Origin: a virus
DNA length: 45,563 bases
Virus record (IMG/VR): IMGVR_UViG_3300037042_004781
Coordinates: 1 to 45,563 of that record
Reading direction: 5' to 3' (one strand)
How positions within the stretch are numbered: the first letter of the stretch is position 1; each line of letters opens with the position of its first letter. A program made the position numbers and the translations under genes. This document shows, one piece after another, positions 32,313 to 39,434 of the stretch. The notes beneath the pieces are model-generated. The model had not been told where the DNA came from. It saw only the letters and a list, made by a program, of their open reading frames with translations, and ran no database searches.

Positions 32313-34393
32313 GCGATTTCCTGGAGTTGGTGGGTGTCGTGCTGGTTGGTGCTGAGTTGAGCCCACCATTCCGGTGAGCAGTCGGTTTCGTAGAGGGAAT
32401 GCGAGACGTTGATTTCTGAGGGGTCGATGAGGGTGTGCCACGAGCCGGCGCCGGGGCCGAGGGTGGCGAGCAGGTCGTCCCGCGCCTTGAGCACGGCGGC
32501 CGGGGTGCGGTCGACGATCAGCATGAGTTCGTCATGCACCGTGAGCTGCATGGGGTATTCTGCGAGCAACTTGAGCTGCGCTTTGCACATCGCGTTGCGG
32601 GCGGACGACTGCGTAATATTTTCGATGAATATATTTTTACTCAGGGCGCGGTAGCCCTTGGTGGCGTGCATGCCGTGCAGCGCCCACCCGCCGAAGGTCG
32701 ACTCGCGCATGCACAGGTCGCGCCAGGTCACGGTGGGTGCCGGCCAGTCGCCGCAGACCACGCGCACCGACTGCGTGCCCGGCCCGTAGTCGTCGCCCGC
32801 CCACACCAGACCGATGCGGTTGCGGTCGGGCGCGGTCGGCAGTTGGTAGCACTCGTCGAGGATGCGGGCGGGGTCGGCAGCGCGGATGAGCATGCCGATG
32901 GCGGTGTCGATCCAGCGGGCGGTGCGGCCGAACTCGGGATGGACGGCATGGAACCGCTTGTGGGTTTGCTCGGCGACGGCAGCCACCTGCCACGGGGCGC
33001 GGGTCTTGGTCTGCGCCGCCTTCACCCAGCGATCCACGGGTTGGTGCCAATCGTTCGCACGGCACACCGCCTCCAAGTCCGCGAGCGTCACCTTGAACGA
33101 GGGGTCCGACAGTCCCTGCAACAGCACTTCCATCCAGCGGGTGATGCCCATGAGGAACCCAAGGCCGAGCACGGCGGCCTTGGCCAGTTGCCGGGCCGGT
33201 ACGTTCACCTTCTTGCTGCACACCTGCCCGGTGGCTCGCTGCCAGAAGGCGGCGTAGGGGTCGGTCAGGGGATCGGCGGTGAACATCTCGCCCGCCTCGG
33301 CGTTGGTGAGCCAGCACTCGTGCCGGTACTCGACGTTGGCGAGGTCGGCGCGGACAAAACATTTGTCGCCGGGGAGCATGAAGACGGAGCGGATGGCTTG
33401 CGACAGGTTCTTGTCCCGCTTCGGCAGGTTGTGCAGGTTCAACCCCTTGGATCCAACCCCCGGAGAACTGAACCGGCCGGTGTGGGCGCGGTAGTACCCG
33501 AGTTCTGCGTCGATCTCACACGCGGTAGCGAACACCGCCATGCGCCGCTTGTGGCTCAACGCCTTGTTGGTGCGCTCAACGGCCTTGAGGGCGATCCCCG
33601 CTTGTTCGTGGCTGCGGAGCTTCTCGGGGTTGATCTTCTTGAAGCTGATGCTCTGTGTCTCGAACCCGAGGTGGTCGAGCAGCGCGGCCTTGATCTTCGC
33701 CGGCTTCACGCTGCGGACGGTGCCGTCGTCGTCGCGCCCGAAGCCGTCGTCCGAGCCCATTGCGTCGATGGCGGACTGCGCGTGCATGGCGGCGGTCGTG
33801 GACAGGGAGGCGATACTGGCCCGCACGTCGCCGCTGTTGACGGTGAACCGCAGGCTGCGCAGTTGGTTGCACATCTCGGCGATCTTCAACTCGTCCTCGT
33901 GGAGGCGAGGGATGCACTTGTAGTACAAAGCGCGACACAACTCGACGTCGCGGATGCAGTACCGCGCCAGTTCGTCTTCGTGCGCCTTTTGCAGATTGAT
34001 GGCGAGCTTATCCGCGCCGAGGTTGAGGGTCTTGGCCAGGCTGCCGAGCTTGTAGCCGCCGGGCTGGTTGGGGTAGGCGGCGCAGCAGAGTTCGAGGGAG
34101 CACCGTATACGCTGCGGGTATGGCAGGGCGATCCAGTGGACGAGGGCGCGGATGTCGAAGGCGGCATTGTGGGCGACGAAGATCGCGCCTTCGCGGGACG
34201 CCTGGCGGAGGTATTCGCACGCCGCATCCCACTCGGGCATGGACGGTGAGAACCACTGCGGGGCCTCGTCGCCCTCGGCCGCCGCGAACCCGAGGATGTG
34301 ACTGGCCGCCAGGTACTGCCGCAGCGTCATGCCCTTGAGGGTGATAGTGGGCGAATAGAAGGACTCGACGTCGACGAAGATGGTGCGGGTCAT
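32309..34393 (-). CDS. Family A DNA polymerase with 3'-5' exonuclease, 694 aa
   Basis: Replicates the phage genome. Exonuclease: IFVDVES (Asp8, Glu10), VAHNAAFDIRAL, and YCIRDVEL. Polymerase: motif A FVRADLANVEYR (Asp350), motif B RQLAKAAVLGLGFLMG, and motif C LTVHDELML (His620-Asp621-Glu622). No 5'-3' exonuclease domain, as in T7-type polymerases. Start ATG 34393 overlaps the stop of a tiny upstream frame (ATGA). The frame is open for 53 further codons upstream, but that part is the out-of-frame reading of the 38-aa gene. All catalytic residues are present. Confidence 0.95.
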   Translation of the reverse strand: MTRTIFVDVESFYSPTITLKGMTLRQYLAASHILGFAAAEGDEAPQWFSPSMPEWDAACEYLRQASREGAIFVAHNAAFDIRALVHWIALPYPQRIRCSLELCCAAYPNQPGGYKLGSLAKTLNLGADKLAINLQKAHEDELARYCIRDVELCRALYYKCIPRLHEDELKIAEMCNQLRSLRFTVNSGDVRASIASLSTTAAMHAQSAIDAMGSDDGFGRDDDGTVRSVKPAKIKAALLDHLGFETQSISFKKINPEKLRSHEQAGIALKAVERTNKALSHKRRMAVFATACEIDAELGYYRAHTGRFSSPGVGSKGLNLHNLPKRDKNLSQAIRSVFMLPGDKCFVRADLANVEYRHECWLTNAEAGEMFTADPLTDPYAAFWQRATGQVCSKKVNVPARQLAKAAVLGLGFLMGITRWMEVLLQGLSDPSFKVTLADLEAVCRANDWHQPVDRWVKAAQTKTRAPWQVAAVAEQTHKRFHAVHPEFGRTARWIDTAIGMLIRAADPARILDECYQLPTAPDRNRIGLVWAGDDYGPGTQSVRVVCGDWPAPTVTWRDLCMRESTFGGWALHGMHATKGYRALSKNIFIENITQSSARNAMCKAQLKLLAEYPMQLTVHDELMLIVDRTPAAVLKARDDLLATLGPGAGSWHTLIDPSEINVSHSLYETDCSPEWWAQLSTNQHDTHQLQEIA

Positions 34394-34443
34394 TCCGTCA
34401 TATCCCCCACAACGAGGGCGAGGATGAAGGCGAGCCACCTCAT
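34390..34443 (-). CDS. Possible 17-residue hydrophobic peptide upstream of the polymerase
   Basis: ATG overlaps the stop of the 38-aa gene and its own stop overlaps the polymerase ATG, both as ATGA. The peptide (MRWLAFILALVVGDMTE) is a short hydrophobic helix. It may exist mainly to carry ribosomes onto the polymerase start, or be a mini membrane peptide. Coupling at both ends is the only support. Confidence 0.3.
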   Translation of the reverse strand: MRWLAFILALVVGDMTE

Positions 34444-34556
34444 GTCCGCCTCGATTCCCAGCAGGGCATCCACATGGGATCTTCGGGGTGGAATGTCGGC
34501 CGCCCGTAGGCGCTGAACTTCGGGCATCCGTTTCCTTTCTCGTCGGTACCATTCAT
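34440..34556 (-). CDS. 38-aa zinc-knuckle-like protein, duplicate of the tail of the 144-aa protein
   Basis: ATG 34556 overlaps the XRE gene's stop (ATGA). The product matches the C-terminal part of the protein at 34948-35382 almost residue for residue: GCPKFSAYGRPTFHPEDP here, ACPKFATYGRPSFHPEDP there, then MWMPCWESRR in both. Two of the four cysteines of the larger protein remain. The DNA copies (34447-34526 and 35006-35085) agree at about 70 of 80 bases by eye. The homology fixes the frame: the other frames open here (45 aa from 34527; upstream extension of the polymerase) are not supported. Confidence 0.65.
   Translation of the reverse strand: MNGTDEKGNGCPKFSAYGRPTFHPEDPMWMPCWESRRT
34447..34526 (-). 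repeat. Copy 1 of an 80-bp imperfect direct repeat
   Basis: Pairs with 35006-35085; about 70 of 80 positions agree by eye and there is no gap. Contains most of the 38-aa gene. Differences are mainly at third codon positions or conservative, so both copies appear to be under protein-level selection. Confidence 0.8.
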
Positions 34557-34939
34557 GTGGACACGCTCGGATTCAGCGGAGCAGCTTCGCCGCCCGGTGA
34601 TGGTTGGGCGTTGGATGCCTCGCGCTCTGTGCGGGCACGATACTGCACCAACTCAAACATGGCGTTCCGGTTACGGATGGCCACCGTTTCGGGTATAACG
34701 CCTTTACCCGAGCAATTCGGACAAACGACCATCGGGGGCTCTTGAAACTCATCGAATAGATCGCCAACCTTGCAGCGCAGCGCCATCGCAAGGCGCAGTA
34801 GAACTTCGACGCTCGGACTACGCTTGCCGGACTCATAATGGGAGATTGATCCCGGTGACACAAGAACGGCAGTCGCCAGGTCGCTCTGGCTCATTTCCAG
34901 ATGCTTTCTTCTGTCTTTGATTCGTTTTGGTAGTGGCAT
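34553..34939 (-). CDS. XRE-family HTH regulator with CPNC knuckle, 128 aa
   Basis: Residues about 5-65 are a Cro/CI-type helix-turn-helix: IKDRRKHLEMSQSDLATAV, VSPGSISHYESGKRSP, and LLRLAMALRCKVGDLF. It is followed by CPNCSGKGV, half a zinc knuckle, and a polar tail. Start ATG 34939 with AGGTG upstream. It sits inside the replication operon in the same direction, not divergent, so it looks like a timing regulator (early to middle) and not a lysogeny repressor. Its operators may be among the repeats in the control region; that is inference. Confidence 0.8.
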   Translation of the reverse strand: MPLPKRIKDRRKHLEMSQSDLATAVLVSPGSISHYESGKRSPSVEVLLRLAMALRCKVGDLFDEFQEPPMVVCPNCSGKGVIPETVAIRNRNAMFELVQYRARTEREASNAQPSPGGEAAPLNPSVST

Positions 34940-34947
34940 GGTGGCAC

Positions 34948-35382
34948 CTAACAAGTGGATGCGCCGGAGCCTTCGGCCCGCTGATCCTGGGCGTTGGGCG
35001 CCGACCGCCTCGATTCCCAGCACGGCATCCACATAGGATCTTCGGGGTGGAACGAGGGCCGGCCGTAGGTGGCGAACTTTGGGCAGGCATTCCCCTTGTC
35101 GTCGCGCTTCCCGTTCTGCCACCCGTAGGGTACCAAGTGTACTCGCTGAAGGTGCTTGCAGGTGTTACAGTTCGCCTCGGCCTCTTCGTAGGCCACGACG
35201 CCCTCCATGTAGGTGGCCTTGTCGCGGCACCGCCAGAGGAATCCGCGCACGGTGGGGAGCGACGGGGCGCCGTAATAGCTCCCGTCGTCCTCCTTCTTAT
35301 CCGCCGGGATCCACTCCCTCCCGTCTCGCAACGCCCGCTCGCGGGCCTCGGGCGTCGTGCAATGCTTCGGCTCCCAGGTCAC
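34948..35382 (-). CDS. Cysteine-containing hypothetical protein, 144 aa
   Basis: ATG overlaps the upstream stop (ATGA at 35382-35379). After a charged N-terminal half comes a probable zinc site: ANCNTCKHLQRV, then ACPKFATYGRP, then MPCWESR (C-x2-C...C...C). The 3' part is duplicated as the separate 38-aa gene downstream of the XRE gene. The last 15 residues after CWESR (polar, Gln/Gly-rich) are not in the duplicate. Function unknown; a small zinc-binding host-interaction protein is plausible. Confidence 0.65.
   Translation of the reverse strand: MTWEPKHCTTPEARERALRDGREWIPADKKEDDGSYYGAPSLPTVRGFLWRCRDKATYMEGVVAYEEAEANCNTCKHLQRVHLVPYGWQNGKRDDKGNACPKFATYGRPSFHPEDPMWMPCWESRRSAPNAQDQRAEGSGASTC
35006..35085 (-). 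repeat. Copy 2 of an 80-bp imperfect direct repeat
   Basis: Encodes the end of the 144-aa protein's cysteine domain; the other copy is 34447-34526, 559 bp away, with the XRE gene between them. Confidence 0.8.
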
Positions 35383-35573
35383 GCCTCGCCCTTCTCGTCC
35401 GGCAAACAGGCGCGTGCGTCACTAATTGCGTAAATAAATGCCCCACGAATAACGCCCGCGATGACGGGATGCGCGCCGGCTGGCGTCTCCTGCATCAGGA
35501 TGTCATAGGACTCCACCATTCCACGCAGCGCGGAGAGCATGCGCTTGTTTTCCTCGGCTTCGAGCGGGGTCAT
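35379..35573 (-). CDS. Small helical protein, 64 aa
   Basis: Start ATG 35573 overlaps the upstream stop (ATGA); a longer frame upstream is out-of-frame reading of the neighbour. Helical and acidic at the start (MTPLEAEENKRMLSALRGM), with a hydrophobic middle (VIAGVIRGAFIYAISDA). No family recognised. Coupled at both ends by ATGA. Confidence 0.6.
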   Translation of the reverse strand: MTPLEAEENKRMLSALRGMVESYDILMQETPAGAHPVIAGVIRGAFIYAISDARACLPDEKGEA

Positions 35574-35860
35574 ACCGTCTCTACCTTCAGTATGGCGATC
35601 TGTTTCCCGTGGTGAAAAGTGAGTCCGTCGCGTTCCCACTCCTCGGCGGAGTCCTTGAGCGCCATGCGGGCGCATCCTTCGGTAGCGAACGAGGTCGCGC
35701 GGTGTCCGCGCCGCAGGAGCGTGTCCGGTGCCGGCTGACCGGGGAGCCCGTACGACAGGGCCTCGAACGCCGGGCCGCCTTGCTTCGTCATCATGCCCAC
35801 TTGCAGCAGCACAACGAATCGGTCGGTTGGCTCGCAGTATTCCAGTGGATGCTGTCTCAT
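35570..35860 (-). CDS. Hypothetical early protein, 96 aa
   Basis: ATG overlaps the upstream stop (ATGA at 35860-35857). Mixed strands and helices (RFVVLLQVGMMTKQGG, KQIAILKVETV at the ends) suggest a compact globular fold. No domain recognised. Confidence 0.65.
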   Translation of the reverse strand: MRQHPLEYCEPTDRFVVLLQVGMMTKQGGPAFEALSYGLPGQPAPDTLLRRGHRATSFATEGCARMALKDSAEEWERDGLTFHHGKQIAILKVETV

Positions 35861-36108
35861 GGTTTGGTCCTGGCTAATGGGTGTTCAGCACGGTACTTCT
35901 CGATCTCGGCCTCTCGCTTCCGCTTGTTCCGCGCCCGGCGATCACGAGTCCGCTGATGCCACAGTATTCCGGCGAGTAGTACCGTGGCCACGTCACGGGC
36001 ATCTTGGTAGGTGAGTTCTAGTGTAGCGGAGTTGCCTGGAGGGCAGTCGCGCAAGAATCTGCGTGCCCACATTCCACAGGCATGGGCACGTTTGCAGAGC
36101 AGTCTCAT
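35857..36108 (-). CDS. Small basic protein, 83 aa
   Basis: ATG 36108 overlaps the upstream stop (ATGA). Strongly basic at both ends (MRLLCKRAHACGMWARRFLR and RTRDRRARNKRKREAEIEK), with a hydrophobic central stretch (VATVLLAGILWHQ). Possible nucleic-acid or membrane-associated protein; no family recognised. Confidence 0.6.
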   Translation of the reverse strand: MRLLCKRAHACGMWARRFLRDCPPGNSATLELTYQDARDVATVLLAGILWHQRTRDRRARNKRKREAEIEKYRAEHPLARTKP

Positions 36109-36278
36109 ACCGTCACCTCGAACCGCCGCCCGCTCGGCAGCACCACGTCGATGCGGTCGCCCTCGTCGGCCGCGCACTCGTTGAGGGCGAAGTCGCGGGC
36201 CAAGTCGGCGAGATCCTTGTCGGATAGCAGGGCCTCGGCGGGGGTCGGGTAGAACACATTAGCCACGGGCCACCTCAT
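36105..36278 (-). CDS. Small acidic protein, about 57 aa
   Basis: Acidic helix-strand sequence (LSDKDLADLARDFALNECA, DRIDVVLPSGRRFEVTV). The start is uncertain: ATG 36278 lies 20 bp inside the upstream gene, while an in-frame GTG (36266) sits close to the upstream stop. The stop overlaps the next ATG (ATGA). Confidence 0.55.
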   Translation of the reverse strand: MRWPVANVFYPTPAEALLSDKDLADLARDFALNECAADEGDRIDVVLPSGRRFEVTV

Positions 36279-36519
36279 GCGGTGCGATGATGGTGAAGTA
36301 TTGCTCGGCCCGCGATTCGCACAGAGAGACGGCCTCGGTGAGGGAGTCGGCAGTGGTGGAGGCGACAATTTCCTTCCGCCATTCGGCGATGGCCTGCCAC
36401 TGCTTGGCCTTCGGCCCGTAGCACTTGGTCACGCGGAAGCCGACGGTGGCGAGTTGGTCGTCGATCCACTGGTTGAGGCTGGCGGAGTCGATGTCGATGG
36501 GTTCGAGGGGGGTGTGCAT
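36259..36519 (-). CDS. Hypothetical protein, 86 aa
   Basis: ATG with GAGGAA ribosome site, first gene after a 15-bp gap. Contains IDSASLNQWIDDQLATVGF and a Trp/Lys-rich centre (AKQWQAIAEWRKEI). Globular, unknown family. Confidence 0.65.
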   Translation of the reverse strand: MHTPLEPIDIDSASLNQWIDDQLATVGFRVTKCYGPKAKQWQAIAEWRKEIVASTTADSLTEAVSLCESRAEQYFTIIAPHEVARG

Positions 36520-36534
36520 GGTTCCTCGTTGTGG

Positions 36535-36696
36535 CTAGTTGGTGCTGGGTTCGGCAGTAGTGTTTTGGTTGGTGATGACGGTGTGTTGAACCGCCATGTG
36601 GGCGAGCGGGTACAGGATCATGCGGAGCCTGGCGCGCAGTTGCTGTTCGTCGTGGCGGATGGCGACGAGGTTGTCGACCACTTCGTCGAGGGTCAC
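36535..36696 (-). CDS. Small helical protein, 53 aa
   Basis: GTG start overlapping the upstream stop (GTGA at 36696-36693). Almost entirely one long helix (TLDEVVDNLVAIRHDEQQLR, ARLRMILYPLAHMAV) with a polar Asn/Thr tail. The frame continues upstream, but the GTGA coupling marks the start. Possible partner of the following 63-aa-type helical proteins. Confidence 0.5.
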   Translation of the reverse strand: MTLDEVVDNLVAIRHDEQQLRARLRMILYPLAHMAVQHTVITNQNTTAEPSTN

Positions 36697-36884
36697 GGCA
36701 TGATCTCCGGCGTCGGCGAGCGCGGCAGGCCGAGGTTGATGCGCACTTCGTTCAACGCGTCGGCCAGTTCTTCCTCCACGTCGTCGGTGCGGAGCGTTTC
36801 GTCGAGCACGGTGCGCCACCGCTCGAGGAGGTCGCAGATGGGTTGCAGCTGGGCGAGGGTCTTGTACTCGCGTGGGGTAGTCAT
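36693..36884 (-). CDS. Small helical protein, 63 aa
   Basis: ATG 36884 overlaps the end of the ATPase gene (ATGA) and has AAGGAGAG upstream. Helical, with alternating acidic and hydrophobic residues (LLERWRTVLDETLRTDDVEE). Unknown function; it may form a complex with the replication ATPase with which it is coupled. Confidence 0.6.
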   Translation of the reverse strand: MTTPREYKTLAQLQPICDLLERWRTVLDETLRTDDVEEELADALNEVRINLGLPRSPTPEIMP

Positions 36885-39136
36885 GATTTCTCTCCTTCCC
36901 GCACGAGGCGGAACACGGTGGATTTGTAGGTTTCTTCGAGGGCGAGGTCGGCACGGACGAGGGACCACTGGCCGCCGGGAATGGGGTAGGTCGCGCCCGG
37001 GGGCATGAGGCGGCGCAGTTCACTGAGGAAGGCGCGGGAGATGGTGCGGTCGGCGCACCGCACATGCGAGCCGGAGATGGTGGTGGCGAGCTTGGCGATG
37101 GATCCGCCACCTCCGAGGCGCATGGCCCTGGCTTGCAGGATGTGCGTGGCCGTGACCCACACGACTCCCTCGGACTTCCGCCCATTCGATTCGGCGTCAT
37201 TCCTCAGTGCCTGCATCTCGGGATCACTCAAGTCGAAGAACACGCCGGTGACGGGGACGGATACCGATACGCCTTCCCTCAACTGCGCGAGGGTTCCCGA
37301 ATCCTCGGCCTCCTGCTTGTGTGCCACGAGGCGTTGATCGCACCACGCGAGCACGGTCACCAGCGTTTCGTTGTCGATCTCGCGGCCGGTGCGGAGAGCG
37401 TAGATGCGCTTCGCCAGTTCGAGGTGCAGCCGATAGCGCCAGGTTTCCGAGCCCCCATCCTTCGCCCACGGACCCAGCCGGCGAGCGAGGTCAATGGCGG
37501 TGAGACGGATGCTGATGGCGGCCTTGCCAGATTCGAGGGCAAGGGCTACGTCGCCGCGTGCCCGTTGCTCGGGGGTGAGGGCGTCGAGCCAGAGAGGTAC
37601 GGTGCGGTTGAGCATGTCCGGCGGGAAGTCGACGGCCTTGCTGCTGGCGACGATGGAGTGGCGAAGGCGCACGCCGGTGGCGTTGTTGTCGAGCACCTTA
37701 CCGAAGGATGCGGTGCCGCCGGTTTCCAGTGATTGCATATTACGGTGCGACAGGAGGTTGTTGTCGTACCGGCTGGGGAACCACTCATCCAACACCAGGC
37801 TGCCGTACAATTCAATGACGCGGGCGAGGACACGGGTGTCGGGTGCGGACGAGGAGTTGACGGCTTGGGTGAGGGGGATGGACGGGCACATGGCCCGTCC
37901 GAGGGTGTGGGCCAGCAGGGTCTTGCCCTGGTTGGTCGAGCCGTCGAGGGTGGCTTCGGCGGGCAGGCAGAGGATCAGGGGAAACTCGCGGCGCAACTCG
38001 GGATGCTCCGGCCGCAGCACGGCAGCGACGAGGATCGCGTCGACGAAGGAGAGATAGGCATCCACGTCGGGGATGGTGAGCACGAGGTTGGGGAATAGCT
38101 CGCGCACCACATCCATGGGGTATGCGCCTACCGCATAGGTGGTCGGGAGGGTGACGTTGAACTCCTGTTCACGCTCGGGTTCGATCTGCCATTGCCCGAG
38201 GTTCCAGTCGTAGGCGAGCACGTCGCTGTCGTCGCCTTCCTCGGGCGAGACGCGACCATTGCGGGCGACATGCACGCCGAGCAGCTTGCGTCCGGTCCAG
38301 GTGAAGCCGGGGAGCGCAGGGCTGGCAGTGGTCGTGGCCCAGGGGCCGGTGAGCACGTCGCCGGGGAGCGAGGACAGGGGCTTGATGGCGATAAGATCGG
38401 GGAAGGACAGTTTGGCGATGATGTCGTGGAGGGCGAAGAATAGTGGTCGGGCTTCGCGCTGGTTGTTGCGGCCACCAGCCCCGAGAAGCCCTGCGACTTC
38501 GGTGGCGACATCGACCAGTCGAGAGGAGTTGCCGGGGTGGGTGATGTAGTTCGATGCTCCGTTGTAGTGGACGATCACGCGACGGTCGACCGCCGAGTAT
38601 CGCACATGCTTGAGGACGTGGAGGAGAGCGGTGAGGCGATACCACGTCGCGCCGTCGTAGCCATCGCGGTCGATCTTCGGTTGCGAGTAGTAGAGGTCAC
38701 GCCAGGGGAGGTGAATGAAGGTGATGGGCCAGCCGCAGGTGGTGTGTGCGCGATGTAGGTGCGCCCCCCATTCTTGTTCGGACTCATCCCCGACGAGCGG
38801 ACACATGGGGTACAGGCGGGCGAGGATGGTGGCGAGGGCCGCGTGGTGCGGGTGGCCAGCGCCTGCGAGCACACAGCGGATGGCCGACCAGTGGTATTCC
38901 GCCGTATCGGGTTCGTGTTGCAGGGGGAGTCCGGCGAAGCGGGGCAGCAGTTCGCAGAACCGAACGAGCACGTCGAGGATCGGGGTGTGCTGCGTGGTGC
39001 GAGCCACGATGTTCGCCACCTCGTCGCCGGCATCCGGCCACCACCGTTCGTCGTACACGACGGCGAACAGGTTGGTGCGGGCATCGGCGATTGCCCGCTG
39101 GGCTGTAACGTGTTCTTCGGTTTCAGCAGTCGGCAT
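36881..39136 (-). CDS. AAA+/SF3-like replication ATPase, 751 aa
   Basis: Central P-loop ATPase: ATLDGSTNQGKTLLAHTLG (Lys405) and Walker B ELYGSLVLDEW (Asp450, Glu451). A downstream polar/Arg region follows (VRLRHSIVASSKAVDFP, MLNRTVPLWLDAL), as in viral SF3 and D5-type helicases with an arginine finger. The first 330 residues and the last 200 match nothing I recognise, and no primase DxD or zinc motif is obvious in the N-terminal part. As the only hexameric-type helicase candidate in the genome it is probably the replicative helicase, perhaps with an unrecognised primase domain. Confidence 0.7.
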   Translation of the reverse strand: MPTAETEEHVTAQRAIADARTNLFAVVYDERWWPDAGDEVANIVARTTQHTPILDVLVRFCELLPRFAGLPLQHEPDTAEYHWSAIRCVLAGAGHPHHAALATILARLYPMCPLVGDESEQEWGAHLHRAHTTCGWPITFIHLPWRDLYYSQPKIDRDGYDGATWYRLTALLHVLKHVRYSAVDRRVIVHYNGASNYITHPGNSSRLVDVATEVAGLLGAGGRNNQREARPLFFALHDIIAKLSFPDLIAIKPLSSLPGDVLTGPWATTTASPALPGFTWTGRKLLGVHVARNGRVSPEEGDDSDVLAYDWNLGQWQIEPEREQEFNVTLPTTYAVGAYPMDVVRELFPNLVLTIPDVDAYLSFVDAILVAAVLRPEHPELRREFPLILCLPAEATLDGSTNQGKTLLAHTLGRAMCPSIPLTQAVNSSSAPDTRVLARVIELYGSLVLDEWFPSRYDNNLLSHRNMQSLETGGTASFGKVLDNNATGVRLRHSIVASSKAVDFPPDMLNRTVPLWLDALTPEQRARGDVALALESGKAAISIRLTAIDLARRLGPWAKDGGSETWRYRLHLELAKRIYALRTGREIDNETLVTVLAWCDQRLVAHKQEAEDSGTLAQLREGVSVSVPVTGVFFDLSDPEMQALRNDAESNGRKSEGVVWVTATHILQARAMRLGGGGSIAKLATTISGSHVRCADRTISRAFLSELRRLMPPGATYPIPGGQWSLVRADLALEETYKSTVFRLVREGEKS

Positions 39137-39341
39137 GGTTCATCCGTTGTTCGTAGGTTGCGTTATCCCAGGCTTCTATTTCCGCCGATTCTTCCTCGGT
39201 AGCACGGCCCAGCGCATGGTGCTTCTCCATCAACCACGCCACGTCTTCCGGCGGATACTTCCATTGCAGGTTGCCGTGATCCCGTCCGGCGATGAACCCC
39301 GCCCGCCATATCGCTTCGTACGTCGCCGTGTAGTTGCTCAT
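39123..39341 (-). CDS. Hypothetical protein, 72 aa
   Basis: ATG 39341 overlaps a TGA (ATGA) that ends the disrupted zinc-knuckle frame. Contains EAIWRAGFIAGRDHG and PPEDVAWLMEKHH. It overlaps the ATPase gene by 14 bp. Its shape, a short globular helical protein, is common among early phage genes; no function known. Confidence 0.65.
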   Translation of the reverse strand: MSNYTATYEAIWRAGFIAGRDHGNLQWKYPPEDVAWLMEKHHALGRATEEESAEIEAWDNATYEQRMNHADC

Positions 39342-39434
39342 GGTTTCGTCCAGTTCACACAACCAAGTTCAGGCAGCGGTGCCACGCCGCAGGTGTGCAG
39401 GTGGCGACAGGCACGGCACGGTCGGTGTCTTCAT
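39338..39434 (-). pseudogene. Tiny zinc-knuckle gene apparently broken by one extra base
   Basis: An ATG at 39434 overlaps the upstream stop (ATGA), and a TGA at 39340-39338 overlaps the next ATG, so both ends show the coupling used throughout this operon. The total is 97 bp, 32 codons plus one base. Read from the start, the frame gives a nondescript 20-aa peptide. Read from the end, it gives a clean knuckle, CRACRHLHTCGVAPLPELGC. Removing one base in the ACCG run near 39424 gives one 31-aa protein starting MKTRPCRACRHLH. It may be a real inactivation, a sequencing error, or a programmed +1 shift. Confidence 0.5.

Noticed and set aside
32435-34249. 604-aa frame on the plus strand
   Set aside because: It is the antisense of the DNA polymerase gene; high G/C at third positions opens long antisense frames throughout this genome.
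34390-34527. 45-aa gene starting MPEVQRLRAADIPP with a good ribosome site
   Set aside because: The homology to the 144-aa protein runs in a different frame (38-aa gene), and that frame also has ATGA coupling at its start.
34553-34939. XRE protein as a lysogeny repressor
   Set aside because: No integrase, no divergent cro-like gene and no partner operator region beside it; it is embedded in the replication operon.
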